From assembly GCF_963678635.1 (NCBI RefSeq), contig NC_087066.1, positions 7,593,954 through 7,657,953 of the forward strand: a stretch of DNA of 64,000 nt, in the 5' to 3' direction. Below are positions 12,808 through 26,290 of this stretch, one piece after another. The DNA is from Symsagittifera roscoffensis (Eukaryota > Xenacoelomorpha > Acoela > Convolutidae). Position 1 is the stretch's first letter; the number at the start of each line of letters is the position of its first letter. Below the pieces are notes generated by a model. The model was not told where the DNA came from. It made no database searches and was given only the letters and a program-made list of their open reading frames with translations. The translations under genes and the position numbers were made by a program.

Positions 12808-14144
12808 GCTCCTGGGCGGGCAACAGACTCCTCTGCAACATCTGGCTCACAGTCGACAACATCAACTGCACGGCCACTTGTTTCGCCATTCTGACCATCG
12901 GCATCGATCGCTATTGGTCAGTGGCACATCCGTTCCATTACAGGACAAATATGAGTCAGAAGTGGGTTGTCCTTTACATTTCCATCACCTGGTCTGTCCC
13001 CTTCCTCATCTACGTTCCCTCAATCTTCATGATCCAGCAGTTTGAACTACTTGGTCCGGATCGAAACTTCACCGAGAACCGAACATGCCAAGTTCATTTC
13101 CGGTCGAACCTTATCTGGGTTTTCGCGATGACACTTGTCAATTTTTGGGCAGTTTTGGTAACGCTTACAGTTTTGTATGTGAAGATCTATAAAGTCACAA
13201 AATTTTTCTGGAGCCGAAGGAGTAACCGAAGCAACCTTCCGACTCCAAATATTCGCCAGGAACCCTCGGGGTCCCAACTGGGTTCCAGGAACAACCAATC
13301 CAGCAGCCAGATGGACGCGGCCGGGTTCAACTCAAACAACCCTGAAATATGTATCACATCAAACGGATTCGATAAAAACGCCATCATTCGCAATTCCTCC
13401 GAGGGAATGGACGTCCGAGTTTCCCAATCCGAAGAATACCTTTCGAAGCGATTCACAAAACGGCAATCTAGAGATTCTAATGGAAAAACAATCGATAATA
13501 ACATAAATGCGAGCGTCTCGGCAATTCAAATGGCTCCGTGTCAAAAACGACGAGATAGCAATAACCGAAATACTTCGAATCGGAACTGGCCCACTTATGA
13601 CGAACCAAAATCTGCTAAGCTCCCGCCCAAATTCAAAACAGGATCTATTTCACTCGGCGTTCCTCCCCCAGACCACTATACGTTCCGACGGCACTCCTCG
13701 GCGTGTCCCGGAGACATCCCCAAATTGGGGGGACCCCCGCCCCCCAGTCCTTCGTTTCAGGACTCGACCCGACTGAGAATCAAACGAGTGAGCGAAGCTA
13801 TTTTGCGACTTCCGCTGCAGCTGATCGAAAATATGAGTGAACAAAAAACTTCAATGCGAATCTTGACTGCAATTATGACGTCATTTGTGGTGTGTTGGAG
13901 CCCATACAGTATAGTAGCAATTGTTCACGCTTTCCAACCGGAAGTAATCAGCGCTAAATTGGTTGAATTGTTTTATGCTTTCTCTTACTTAAGCTGTCTT
14001 GTCAACCCAATTGTATACACATGCGCAAATCTGGCGTTCAGAGATGCATTTAAGAAGATAATAAACCTGGATGAACTCAGATCTTGCTGCTTCAAACCCG
14101 GTTTCAAAATACCCGGAAACTTGTATGCAACTACAAGAGTTTAG
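12808..14144 (+). CDS. Class A aminergic-like GPCR, terminal exon (TM3 to C-terminus)
   Basis: This is the last coding exon of a seven-helix plasma-membrane receptor. A phase-1 acceptor (cag at 12805-12807) precedes it; TM1-TM2 and the N-terminus must lie on upstream exons I did not find. Counting from the frame start at 12795, residue 14 is the TM3 disulfide Cys, residue 21 an Asp at the 3.32 position (the amine-binding Asp of aminergic receptors), and 38-40 the DRY motif. TM4 holds the conserved Trp ('ITWSVPF') and ECL2 a partner Cys ('NRTCQVHF'). The third intracellular loop is very long (about 215 aa). TM6 has 'CWSPYS', TM7 'NPIVY', then helix 8 and a Cys pair for palmitoylation. Layout and loop length recall muscarinic and histamine H3-type receptors, but the muscarinic Asn 6.52 is Ser and TM7 Trp 7.40 is Ala, so the ligand is unassigned. 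A possible ATTAAA polyadenylation signal is at 14275. Confidence 0.9.
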
Positions 14145-15390
14145 CACTTAATGAACAAAGTTTTGTATTTCTACCCTTCAAAAGAATTCGAATCCTGAAT
14201 TAATTAAATGTGTTCTATGGTATCTTGAATTAATATTTTTCTTGCAACTTTTTTGAAGTCACAACTGAGATTTTATTAAAGCGCAGCCGTCTTAAGTTGC
14301 ATATTTTAAACTTTCAAAAATTTATCACATGCATTGTTGTTCTGACTTTTCTTAAAGAAAAAGTCGGATGCTTGTACACGTGGTGATTTCTTTCTTCACA
14401 TCAGACCTTTGATCTTCTTTTGACCTTTCATCACAACTTGATTGAACTTTATTGCAAATTCATGATGTTTTAAAAAATAATAATTGTAAGTCATCGATGA
14501 TTCAGTCTCTGAGCAGCGTCACGTCATCCATGGTCAGAACTAAAACACTAATCACTCAGTAATGAAAATTCCATTTCTGAATTAGCACTGAATCATCTCT
14601 AAATTAATGCTAATTTTTGGTCTTTTTAGAATGCAAAAACATATGATGACCAGGATGAATCAATTATTTGTGTCCCAATGTCTAGTCACTTCTATGCCAT
14701 TTTCATTAATTCTATTAAAATAAGATGATTTTTATCGTTAAGATAACCCATAACCAAATTGACGAAATTTCATCGCAATTTTTTTGTTAAAATCGTTGAT
14801 GGAAACTGGCTGAGAGCTAAATGATCCTGTGTTGAGTTTTGCAATGACTTATCTATGATACAAGGCTGCAAATTACACTAGCAAGCTCTACAACTGAATC
14901 AGGGAAGAGCATCGATGCAAAAGCTGTATTGAGGTTCTGGGCTCAGTTTAAACAAAATAACTCACCTGGGATCAATTTTTTAAAGATTACTGGGGGTTCT
15001 TAAAATGCCAATTTTGCCAATTTGGGATAATTAAATTCATCAAAATGTAAGAGGGGAGGAGAAAAAAAAGGCCAAAAAAATATAATTCCACTTGGTATTT
15101 GTATCAATTTTATAATATTAATTAGTAATAATTCAACAATCTTTAGAAAATGTCAAAATATTCAGAGCTCCGCCTTTATACGAGCATCCCTGTTTTGTTT
15201 TAATTGGAGGTGGATGCATTAAAAAACCTACAAAATCTATCACAGTCAGTGCATGTCTAACGCTAACGCGTGTTCGTTGTCGATAATTTGTACCTTGAAC
15301 AAAATACCTTGATACACATCTGTCTTGATTGAGATTGCGAATCTAAGTGGAGATTATTCCTATTGGTTTACCTAATCAAAATTACGTACC
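14145..15390. other. Receptor 3' UTR and flank
   Basis: AT-rich sequence after the receptor stop codon. A possible polyadenylation signal ATTAAA lies at 14275-14280. No further gene or repeat family is recognised before the satellite begins at 15391. Confidence 0.5.
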
Positions 15391-18300
15391 ACATTGAGCA
15401 ATGTTATAGCAGATACTTTAAGGGGACCAGTCCTTGAAGATGAAGACCTTTGGAAAGTTTATACATGAGTGTGTTCCACATTGAACAATGTTATAGCAGA
15501 TACTTTAAGGGGACCAGTCCTTGAAGATGAAGACCTTTGGAAAGTTTATACATGAGTGTCTTCCACATTGAACAATGTTATAGCAGATACTTTAAGCGGA
15601 CCAGTCCTTATAGATGAAGACCTTTGGAAAGTTTATACATGAGTGTCTTCCACATTGAACAATGTTATAGCAGATACTTTAAGGGGACCAGTCCTTGAAG
15701 ATGAAGACCTTTGGAAAATTTATATATGAGTGTCTTCCACATTGAACAATGTTATAGCAGATACTTTAAGGGGACCAGTCCTTGAAGATGAAGACCTTTG
15801 GATAGTTTATACATGAGTGTCTTCCACATTGAACAATGTTATAGTAGATACTTTAAGGGGACCAGTCCTTGAAGATGAAGACATTTGGAAAATTTATACA
15901 TGAGTGTCTTCCACATTGAACAATGTTATAGCAGATACTTTAAGGGGACCAGTCCTTGAAGATGAAGACCTTTGGAAAGTTTATACATGAGTGTCTTCCA
16001 CATTGAACAATGTTATAGCAGATACTTTAAGGGGACCAGTCCTTGAAGATGAAGACCTTTGGAAAGTTTATACATGAGTGTCTTCCACATTGAACAGTGT
16101 TATAGTAGATACTTTAAGGGGACCAGTCCTTGAAGATGAAGACCTTTGGAAAGTTTATACATGAGTGTCTTCTACATTGAACAATGTTATAGCAGATACT
16201 TTAAGGGGACCAGTCCTTGAAGATGAAGACCTTTGGAAAGTTTATACATGAGTGTCTTCCACATTGAACAATGTTATAGCAGATACTTTAAGGGGACCAG
16301 TCCTTGAAGATGAAGGTCTATGGAAAGTTTATACATGAGTGTCTTCCACATTGAACAATGTTATAGCAGATACTTTAAGGGGACCAGTCCTTGAAGATGA
16401 AGACCTTTGGAAAGTTTATACATGAGTGTCTTCCACATTGAACAATGTTATAGCAGATACTTTAAGGGGACCAGTCCTTGAAGATGAAGACCTTTGGAAA
16501 GTTTGTACAAGAGTGTCTTCCACATTGAACAATGTTACAGCAGATACTTTAAGGGGACCAGTCCTTGAAGATGAAGACCTTTGGAAAGTTTATACATGAG
16601 TGTCTTCCACATTGAACAATGTTATAGCAGATACATTAAGGGGACCAGTCCTTGAAGATGAAGACCTTTGGAAAGTTTATACATGAGTGTCTTCCACATT
16701 GAACAATGTTATAGCAGATACTTTAAGGGGACCATTCCTTGAAGAAGAAGACCTTTGGAAAGTTTATACATGAGTGTCTTCCACATTGAATAATGTTATA
16801 GCAGGTACTTTAAGGGGACCAGTCCTTGAAGATGAAGACCTTTGGAAAATTTATATATGAGTGTCTTCCACATTGAACAATGTTATAGCAGATACTTTAA
16901 GGGGACCAGTCCTTGAAGATGAAGACCTTTGGAAAGTTTATATATGAGAGTCTTCCACATTGAACAATGTTATAGCAGATACTTTAAGGGGACCAGTCCT
17001 TGAAGATGAGGACCTTTGGAAAGTTTATACATGAGTGTCTTCCACATTGAACAATGTTATAGCAGATACTTTAAGGGGACCAGTCCTTGAAGATGAAGAC
17101 CTTTGGAAAGTTTATACATGAGTGTCTTCCACATTGAACAATGTTATAGCAGATACTTTAAGGGGACCAGTCCTTGAAGATGAAGAACTTTGGAAAGTTT
17201 ATACATGAGTGTCTTCCACATTGATCAATGTTATAGCAGATACTTTAAGGGGACCAGTCCTTGAAGATGAAGACCTTTGGAAAGTTTATACATGAGTGTC
17301 TTCTACATTGAACAATGTTATAGCAGATACTTTAAGGGGACCAGTCCTTGAAGATGAAGACCTTTGGAAAGTTTATACATGAGTGTCTTCCACATTGAAC
17401 AATGTTATAGCAGATACTTTAAGGGGACCAGTCCTTGAAGATGAGGACCTTTGGAAAGTTTATACATGAGTGTCTTCCACATTGAACAATGTTATAGCAG
17501 ATACTTTAAGGGGACCAGTCCTTGAAGATGAAGACCTTTGGAAAGTTTATACATGAGTGTCTTCCACATTGAACAATGTTATAGCAGATACTTTAAGGGG
17601 ACCAGTCCTTGAAGATGAAGAACTTTGGAAAGTTTATACATGAGTGTCTTCCACATTGAACAGTGTTATAGTAGATACTTTAAGGGGACCAGTCCTTGAA
17701 GATGAAGACCTTTGGAAAGTTTATACATGAGTGTCTTCTACATTGAACAATGTTATAGCAGATAGTTTAAGGGGACCAGTCCTTGAAGATGAAGACCTTT
17801 GGAAAGTTTATACATGAGTGTCTTCCACATTGAACAATGTTATAGCAGATACTTTAAGGGGACCAGTCCTTGAAGATGAAGGTCTATGGAAAGTTTATAC
17901 ATGAGTGTCTTCCACATTGAACAATGTTATAGCAGATACTTTAAGGGGACCAGTCCTTGAAGATGAAGACCTTTGGAAAGTTTATACATGAGTGTCTTCC
18001 ACATTGAACAATGTTATAGCAGATACTTTAAGGGGACCAGTCCTTGAAGATGATGACCTTTGGAAAGTTTGTACATGAGTGTCTTCCACATTGAACAATG
18101 TTACAGCAGATACTTTAAGGGGACCAGTCCTTGAAGATGAAGACCTTTGGAAAGTTTATACATGAGTGTCTTCCACATTGAACAATATTATAGCAGATAC
18201 ATTAAGGGGACCAGTCCTTGAAGATGAAGACCTTTGGAAAGTTTATACATGAGTGTCTTCCACATTGAACAATGTTATAGCAGATACTTTAAGGGGACCA

Positions 18301-21300
18301 TTCCTTGAAGAAGAAGACCTTTGGAAAGTTTATACATGAGTGTCTTCCACATTGAATAATGTTATAGCAGGTACTTTAAGGGGACCAGTCCTTGAAGATG
18401 AAGACCTTTGGAAAATTTATATATGAGTGTCTTCCACATTGAACAATGTTATAGCAGATACTTTAAGGGGACCAGTCCTTGAAGATGAAGACCTTTGGAA
18501 AGTTTATATATGAGAGTCTTCCACATTGAACAATGTTATAGCAGATACTTTAAGGGGACCAGTCCTTGAAGATGAGGACCTTTGGAAAGTTTATACATGA
18601 GTGTCTTCCACATTGATCAATGTTATAGCAGATACTTTAAGGGGAGCAGTCCTTGAAGATGAAGACCTTTGGAAAGTTTATACATGAGTGTCTTCCATAT
18701 TGAACAATGTTATAGCAGATACTTTAAGGGGACCAGTCCTTGAAGATGAAGACCTTTGGAAAGTTTATACATGAGTGTCTTCCACATTGAACAATGTTAT
18801 AGCATATACTTTAAGGGGACCAGTCCTTATAGATGAAGACCTTTGTAAAGTTTATTCATGAGTGTCTTCCACATTGAACAATGTTTAGCAGATACTTTAA
18901 GGGGAGCAGTCCTTGAAGATGAAGACCTTTGGAAAGTTTATACATGAGTGTCTTCCATATTGAACAATGTTATAGCAGATACTTTAAGGGGACCAGTCCT
19001 TGAAGATGAAGACCTTTGGAAAGTTTATACATGAGTGTCTTCCACATTGAACAATGTTATAGCAGATACTTTAAGGGGACCAGTCCTTGAAGATGAAGAC
19101 CTTTGGAAAGTTTATACATGAGTGTCTTCCACATTGAACAATGTTATAGCATATACTTTAAGGGGACCAGTCCTTATAGATGAAGACCTTTGGAAAGTTT
19201 ATACATGAGTGTCTTCTACATTGAACAATGTTATAGCAGATACTTTAAGGGGACCAGTCCTTGAAGATGAAGACCTTTGGAAAGTTTATACATGAGTGTC
19301 TTCCACATTGAACAATGTTATAGCAGATACTTTAAGGGGACCAGTCCTTGAAGATGAAGGTCTATGGAAAGTTTATACATGAGTGTCTTCCACATTGAAC
19401 AATGTTATAGCAGATACTTTAAGGGGACCAGTCCTTGAAGATGAAGACCTTTGGAAAGTTTATACATGAGTGTCTTCCACATTGAACAATGTTATAGCAG
19501 ATACTTTAAGGGGACCAGTCCTTGAAGATGAAGACCTTTGGAAAGTTTGTACATGAGTGTCTTCCACATTGAACAATGTTACAGCAGATACTTTAAGGGG
19601 ACCAGTCCTTGAAGATGAAGACCTTTGGAAAGTTTATACATGAGTGTCTTCCACATTGAACAATGTTATAGCAGATACTTTAAGGGGACCAGTCCTTGAA
19701 GATGAAGACCTTTGGAAAGTTTATACATGAGTGTCTTCCACATTGAACAATGTTATAGCAGATACTTTAAGGGGACCATTCCTTGAAGAAGAAGACCTTT
19801 GGAAAGTTTATACATGAGTGTCTTCCACATTGAATAATGTTATAGCAGGTACTTTAAGGGGACCAGTCCTTGAAGATGAAGACCTTTGGAAAATTTATAT
19901 ATGAGTGTCTTCCACATTGAACAATGTTATAGCAGATACTTTAAGGGGACCAGTCCTTGAAGATGAAGACCTTTGGAAAGTTTTTATATGAGAGTCTTCC
20001 ACATTGAACAATGTTATAGCAGATACTTTAAGGGGACCAGTCCTTGAAGATGAGGACCTTTGGAAAGTTTATACATGAGTGTCTTCCACATTGAACAATG
20101 TTATAGCAGATACTTTAAGGGGACCAGTCCTTGAAGATGAAGACCTTTGGAAAGTTTATACATGAGTGTCTTCCACATTGAACAATGTTATAGCAGATAC
20201 TTTAAGGGGACCAGTCCTTGAAGATGAAGAACTTTGGAAAGTTTATACATGAGTGTCTTCCACATTGATCAATGTTATAGCAGATACTTTAAGGGGAGCA
20301 GTCCTTGAAGATGAAGACCTTTGGAAAGTTTATACATGAGTGTCTTCCATATTGAACAATGTTATAGCAGATACTTTAAGGGGACCAGTCCTTGAAGATG
20401 AAGACCTTTGGAAAGTTTATACATGAGTGTCTTCCACATTGAACAATGTTATAGCAGATACTTTAAGGGGACCAGTCCTTGAAGATGAAGACCTTTGGAA
20501 AGTTTATACATGAGTGTCTTCCACATTGAACAATGTTATAGCATATACTTTAAGGGGACCAGTCCTTATAGATGAAGACCTTTGTAAAGTTTATACATGA
20601 GTGTCTTCCACATTGAACAATGTTATAGCAGATACTTTAAGGGGACCAGTCCTTGAAGATGAAGACCTTTGGAAAGTTTATACATGAGTGTCTTCCACAT
20701 TGAACAATGTTATAGCAGATACTTTAAGGGGATCAGTCCTTGAAGATGAAGACCTTTGGAAAGTTTATACATAAGTGTCTTCCACATTGAACAATGTTAT
20801 AGCAGATACTTTAAGGGGACCAGTCCTGGAAGATGAAGACCTCTGGAAAGTTTATACATGAGTGTCTTCCACATTGAACAATGTTATAGCAGATACTTTA
20901 AGGGGATCAGTCCTTGAAGATGAAGACCTTTGGAAAGTTTATACATAAGTGTCTTCCACATTGAACAATGTTATAGCAGATACTTTAAGGGGACCAGTCC
21001 TGGAAGATGAAGACCTCTGGAAAGTTTATACATGAGTGTCTTCCACATTGAACAATGTTATAGCAGATACTTTAAGGGGACCAGTCCTTGAAGATGAAGA
21101 CCTTTGGAAAGTTTATACATGAGTGTCTTCCACATTGAACAATGTTACAGCAGATACTTTAAGGGGACCAGTCCTTGAAGATGAAGACCTTTGGAAAGTT
21201 TATACATGAGTGTCTTCCACATTGAACAATGTTATAGCAGATACTTTAAGGGGACCAGTCCTTGAAGATGAAGACCTTTGGAAAGTTTATAAATGAGTGT

Positions 21301-24300
21301 CTTCCACATTGAACAATGTTATAGCAGATACTTTAAGGGGACCATTCCTTGAAGAAGAAGACCTTTGGAAAGTTTATACATGAGTGTCTTCCACATTGAA
21401 TCATGTTATAGCAGGTACTTTAAGGGGACCAGTCCTTGAAGATGAAGACCTTTGGAAAATTTATATATGAGTGTCTTCCACATTGAACAATGTTATAGCA
21501 GATACTTTAAGGGGACCAGTCCTTGAAGATGAAGACCTTTGGAAAGTTTATATATGAGAGTCTTCCACATTGAACAATGTTAGAGCAGATACTTTAAGGG
21601 GACCAGTCCTTGAAGATGAGGACCTTTGGAAAGTTTATACATGAGTGTCTTCCACATTGAACAATGTTATAGCAGATACTTTAAGGGGACCAGTCCTTGA
21701 AGATGAAGACCTTTGGAAAGTTTATACATGAGTGTCTTCCACATTGAACAATGTTATAGCAGATACTTTAAGGGGACCAGTCCTTGAAGATGAAGAACTT
21801 TGGAAAGTTTATACATGAGTGTCTTCCACATTGATCAATGTTATAGCAGATACTTTAAGGGGAGCAGTCCTTGAAGATGAAGACCTTTGGAAAGTTTATA
21901 CATGAGTGTCTTCCATATTGAACAATGTTATAGCAGATACTTTAAGGGGACCAGTCCTTGAAGATGAAGACCTTTGGAAAGTTTATACATGAGTGTCTTC
22001 CACATTGAACAATGTTATAGCAGATACTTTAAGGGGACCAGTCCTTGAAGATGAAGACCTTTGGAAAGTTTATACATGAGTGTCTTCCACATTGAACAAT
22101 GTTATAGCATATACTTTAAGGGGACCAGTCCTTATAGATGAAGACCTTTGGAAAGTTTATACATGAGTGTCTTCCACATTGAACAATGTTATAGCAGATA
22201 CTTTAAGGGGACCAGTCCTTGAAGATGAAGACCTTTGGAAAGTTTATACATGAGTGTCTTCCACATTGAACAATGTTATAGCAGATACTTTAAGGGGATC
22301 AGTCCTTGAAGATGAAGACCTTTGGAAAGTTTATACATAAGTGTCTTCCACATTGAACAATGTTATAGCAGATACTTTAAGGGGACCAGTCCTGGAAGAT
22401 GAAGACCTCTGGAAAGTTTATACATGAGTGTCTTCCACATTGAACAATGTTATAGCAGATACTTTAAGGGGATCAGTCCTTGAAGATGAAGACCTTTGGA
22501 AAGTTTATACATAAGTGTCTTCCACATTGAACAATGTTATAGCAGATACTTTAAGGGGACCAGTCCTGGAAGATGAAGACCTCTGGAAAGTTTATACATG
22601 AGTGTCTTCCACATTGAACAATGTTATAGCAGATACTTTAAGGGGACCAGTACTTGAAGATGAAGACCTTTGGAAAGTTTATACATGAGTGTCTTCCACA
22701 TTGAACAATGTTATAGCAGATAATTTAAGGGGAACAGTCCTTGAAGATGAAGACCTTTGGAAAGTTTATACATGAGTGTCTTCTACATTGAACAATGTTA
22801 TAGCAGATACTTTAAGGGGACCAGTGCTTGAAGATGAAGACCTTTGGAAAGTTTATACATGAGTGTCTTCCACATTGAACAATGTTATAGCAGATACTTT
22901 AAGGGGAGCAGTCCTTGAAGATGAAGACCTTTGGAAAGTTTATACATGAGTGTCTTCCATATTGAACAATGTTATAGCAGATACTTTAAGGGGACCAGTC
23001 CTTGAAGATGAAGACCTTTGGAAAGTTTATACATGAGTGTCTTCCACATTGAACAATGTTATAGCAGATACTTTAAGGGGACCAGTCCTTGAAGATGAAG
23101 ACCTTTGGAAAGTTTATACATGAGTGTCTTCCACATTGAACAATGTTATAGCATATACTTTAAGGGGACCAGTCCTTATAGATGAAGACCTTTGGAAAGT
23201 TTATACATGAGTGTCTTCCACATTGAACAATGTTATAGCAGATACTTTAAGGGGACCAGTCCTTGAAGATGAAGACCTTTGGAAAGTTTATACATGAGTG
23301 TCTTCCACATTGAACAATGTTATAGCAGATAATTTAAGGGGAACAGTCCTTGAAGATGAAGACCTTTGGAAAGTTTATACATGAGTGTCTTCTACATTGA
23401 ACAATGTTATAGCAGATACTTTAAGGGGATCAGTCCTTGAAGATGAAGACCTTTGGAAAGTTTATACATAAGTGTCTTCCACATTGATCAATGTTATAGC
23501 AGATACTTTAAGGGGAGCAGTCCTTGAAGATGAAGACCTTTGGAAAGTTTATACATGAGTGTCTTCCATATTGAACAATGTTATAGCAGATACTTTAAGG
23601 GGACCAGTCCTTGAAGATGAAGACCTTTGGAAAGTTTATACATGAGTGTCTTCCACATTGAACAATGTTATAGCAGATACTTTAAGGGGACCAGTCCTTG
23701 AAGATGAAGACCTTTGGAAAGTTTATACATGAGTGTCTTCCACATTGAACAATGTTATAGCATATACTTTAAGGGGACCAGTCCTTATAGATGAAGACCT
23801 TTGGAAAGTTTATACATGAGTGTCTTCCACATTGAACAATGTTATAGCAGATACTTTAAGGGGACCAGTCCTTGAAGATGAAGACCTTTGGAAAGTTTAT
23901 ACATGAGTGTCTTCCACATTGAACAATGTTATAGCAGATACTTTAAGGGGATCAGTCCTTGAAGATGAAGACCTTTGGAAAGTTTATACATAAGTGTCTT
24001 CCACATTGAACAATGTTATAGCAGATACTTTAAGGGGACCAGTCCTGGAAGATGAAGACCTCTGGAAAGTTTATACATGAGTGTCTTCCACATTGAACAA
24101 TGTTATAGCAGATACTTTAAGGGGACCAGTCCTTGAAGATGAAGACCTTTGGAAAGTTTATGCATGAGTGTCTTCCACATTGAACAATGTTATAGCAGAT
24201 AATTTAAGGGGAACAGTCCTTGAAGATGAAGACCTTTGGAAAGTTTATACATGAGTGTCTTCTACATTGAACAATGTTATAGCAGATACTTTAAGGGGAC

Positions 24301-24967
24301 CAGTCCTTGAAGATGAAGACCTTTGGAAAGTTTATACATGAGTGTCTTCCACATTGAACAATGTTATAGCAGATACTTTAAGGGGACCAGTCCTTGAAGA
24401 TGAAAACCTTTGGAAAGTTTATACATGAGTGTCTTCCACATTCAACAATGTTTTAGCAGATACTTTAAGGGGACCAGTCCTTGAAGATGAAGACCTTTGG
24501 AAAGTTTATACACGAGTGTCTTCCACATTGAACAATGTTATAGCAGATATTTAAGGGGACCAGTCCTTGAAGATGAAGACCTTTGGCAAGTTTATACATG
24601 AGTGTCTTCCACATTGAACAATGTTATAGCAGATACTTTATGGGGACCAGTCCTTGAAGATGAAGACCTTTGGAAAGTTTATACATGAGTGTCTTCCACA
24701 TTGAACAATGTTATAGCAGATACTTTAAGGGGACCAGTCCTTGAAGATGAAGACCTTTGGAAAGTTTATACATGAGTGTCTTCCACATTGAACAATGTTA
24801 TAGCAGATACTTTAAGGGGACCAGTCGTTGAAGATAAAGACCTTTGGAAAATTTATATATGAGTGTCTTCCACATTGAACAATGTTATAGCAGATACTTT
24901 AAGGGGACCAGTCCTTGAAGATGAAGACCTTTGGAAAGTTTATACATGAGTGTCTTCCACATTGAAC
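15391..24967 (+). repeat. 87-bp satellite array, ~110 units, higher-order structure
   Basis: A head-to-tail array with an 87-bp period, for example units starting at 15391 and 15478. Each unit runs from 'acattgaacaatgttatagc' to 'catgagtgtcttcc'. About 110 units fit in the 9.58 kb, with only rare 1-nt deletions (for example near 18883 and 24550). Units are mostly 95% identical or better. Marked variants recur at fixed distances: 'accattccttgaagaagaag' at 16731, 18297, 19775 and 21341 (spacings 1566, 1478, 1566), and 'gcatatacttt' with 'ccttatagatg' at 18802, 19149, 20541, 22107, 23151 and 23760 (all multiples of 87, allowing the 1-nt deletion). It is not translated: stops occur in the units. 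It has no spacers and is not a CRISPR array. Confidence 0.97.
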
Positions 24968-25167
24968 NNNNNNNNNNNNNNNNNNNNNNNNNNNNNNNNN
25001 NNNNNNNNNNNNNNNNNNNNNNNNNNNNNNNNNNNNNNNNNNNNNNNNNNNNNNNNNNNNNNNNNNNNNNNNNNNNNNNNNNNNNNNNNNNNNNNNNNNN
25101 NNNNNNNNNNNNNNNNNNNNNNNNNNNNNNNNNNNNNNNNNNNNNNNNNNNNNNNNNNNNNNNNNNN
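24968..25167. other. Assembly gap (200 N)
   Basis: Exactly 200 unknown bases, a conventional placeholder size. It interrupts the satellite on the left and abuts a GC-rich, exon-like sequence on the right, so its true length and the join itself are uncertain. Confidence 0.99.
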
Positions 25168-25279
25168 CTGCCAATAGTTCCACCCCCGCCAGTGCCTGCT
25201 GATGCCCCACTGCCCACTCCTCCCCCGCCAGAAGAAGAAGGAGACACCTGGTCGTCCTGGTTGATCCCGAAGATGGCAC
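25168..25279 (-). CDS. Candidate exon 2 of an unidentified - strand gene (truncated by gap)
   Basis: GC-rich sequence unlike its surroundings, open on the - strand and truncated by the N gap. On the - strand an acceptor 'cttctgtgaag' ends at 25280, and the exon then reads on in the phase left by the exon at 28992-29088 (that exon ends with one base of a codon; this one supplies two, giving Gly). The encoded piece begins 'AIFGINQDDQVSPSSS' and continues into a Gly/Ser/Ala-rich linker with runs of four Gly. The joined start would be a hydrophobic segment followed by a flexible linker. The complementary + strand frame is proline-rich ('VPPPPVPAD') and is the alternative reading. No family recognised. 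Confidence 0.4.
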
Positions 25280-25351
25280 CTTCACAGAAGAACATCACAC
25301 ATCACACATTATCTCAGCCCATTCACATTAGACTGACAAAAACAGTATCAA

Positions 25352-26290
25352 CAAGACTGCTCGTATCAGGGCGAAATCCTGAATGTTCCGACTGCCTTTT
25401 AACGTTTATGGAGCAGTAATAACATTAAAAAAATTAAATGAAATAAAACAAAGTGAACATTTTTTGTTCCGACTTTCGATACGAAAGTAACGGAATATTT
25501 GTGCTCGGAGTGGGTTTTTTTTTCTTCAGACAAATTTTGACTTTTTAACTAGCCATTTTTGACGAAATTTTTTTATATCATTCAAAAGGCATTGTTGTCC
25601 TGCACTCAAATTTGAAAAGTGTTTCACCTGTGATCATTTCTCGTAAAGTTATGGGGTTTTAAAGGTTGCCGTTTTGGCCAATTTGGGACAATTAACGCGC
25701 GATCTATTTCGCAATATTAACGCGTGAGCGGAGAGTTAATCCGTCTTAAAATCGTTCCAAATTGGTTGAAAGAAGCTTATTTGCCATAATTGATTTGTTA
25801 AAAGGAGCGAAATCTATCCTTTTATACTTTGTATGTCGTTTGGGGGATGATTTTCACAAAAAAAAATCAAATTTTAGAAAAAAATTTGTCATTATATTTT
25901 TTTCTTACATTTATTTTTTTAATGTGATTACTGCTCGATAAAACCTTGAAAAGGCAGTCGGAACATTCAGTGCTTCGCCCTGATATGAGTAGTCTTGTTT
26001 TCTTTTAAAATTTTAAATTTTTTATGAAAATCATCCCCCACACACCACGTAAAGTACTAAAGGATAGATTTCGCTCCTTGTAACAAACCATTCATGGCAA
26101 ATAATCTTCTTTTGACCAATTTGGAACGATTTTTAATATGGATTAACTCTCCGCTTACGCGTTAATAGCGCGAATTATATCGCGCGCTAATTGTCCCAAA
26201 TTGGCCAAAATGGCAATCTTTAAACCCCCGTAACTTTACGAAAAATGATCAGCGGTGAAATATCTTTATGAATTTGTTATGAATTTAAAT
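25352..26290. repeat. X-D foldback: inverted copies of the dispersed repeat
   Basis: Four blocks in the order D' - X - D - X'. D' (about 25355-25425) is the reverse complement of D (about 25926-25995). X (about 25560-25860) is the reverse complement of X' (about 25990-26290). D carries the stem 'agtgcttcgccct' and the phrase 'attactgctcgataaaacc'. The arms are about 85-90% alike by eye. The arrangement could snap back into long hairpins. It sits just right of the assembly gap, so part of the D' side may be missing. Confidence 0.8.

Noticed and set aside
13047-13844. Four - strand frames and one short + frame within the receptor exon
   Set aside because: They overlap the third-loop coding sequence of a clear GPCR and have no independent support.
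15391-24967. CRISPR-like array
   Set aside because: Units are contiguous 87-bp tandem copies without unique spacers, in an intron-containing animal genome.
24885-25419. Long open frames across the assembly gap
   Set aside because: They are open only because N codons cannot be stops; left parts are satellite.
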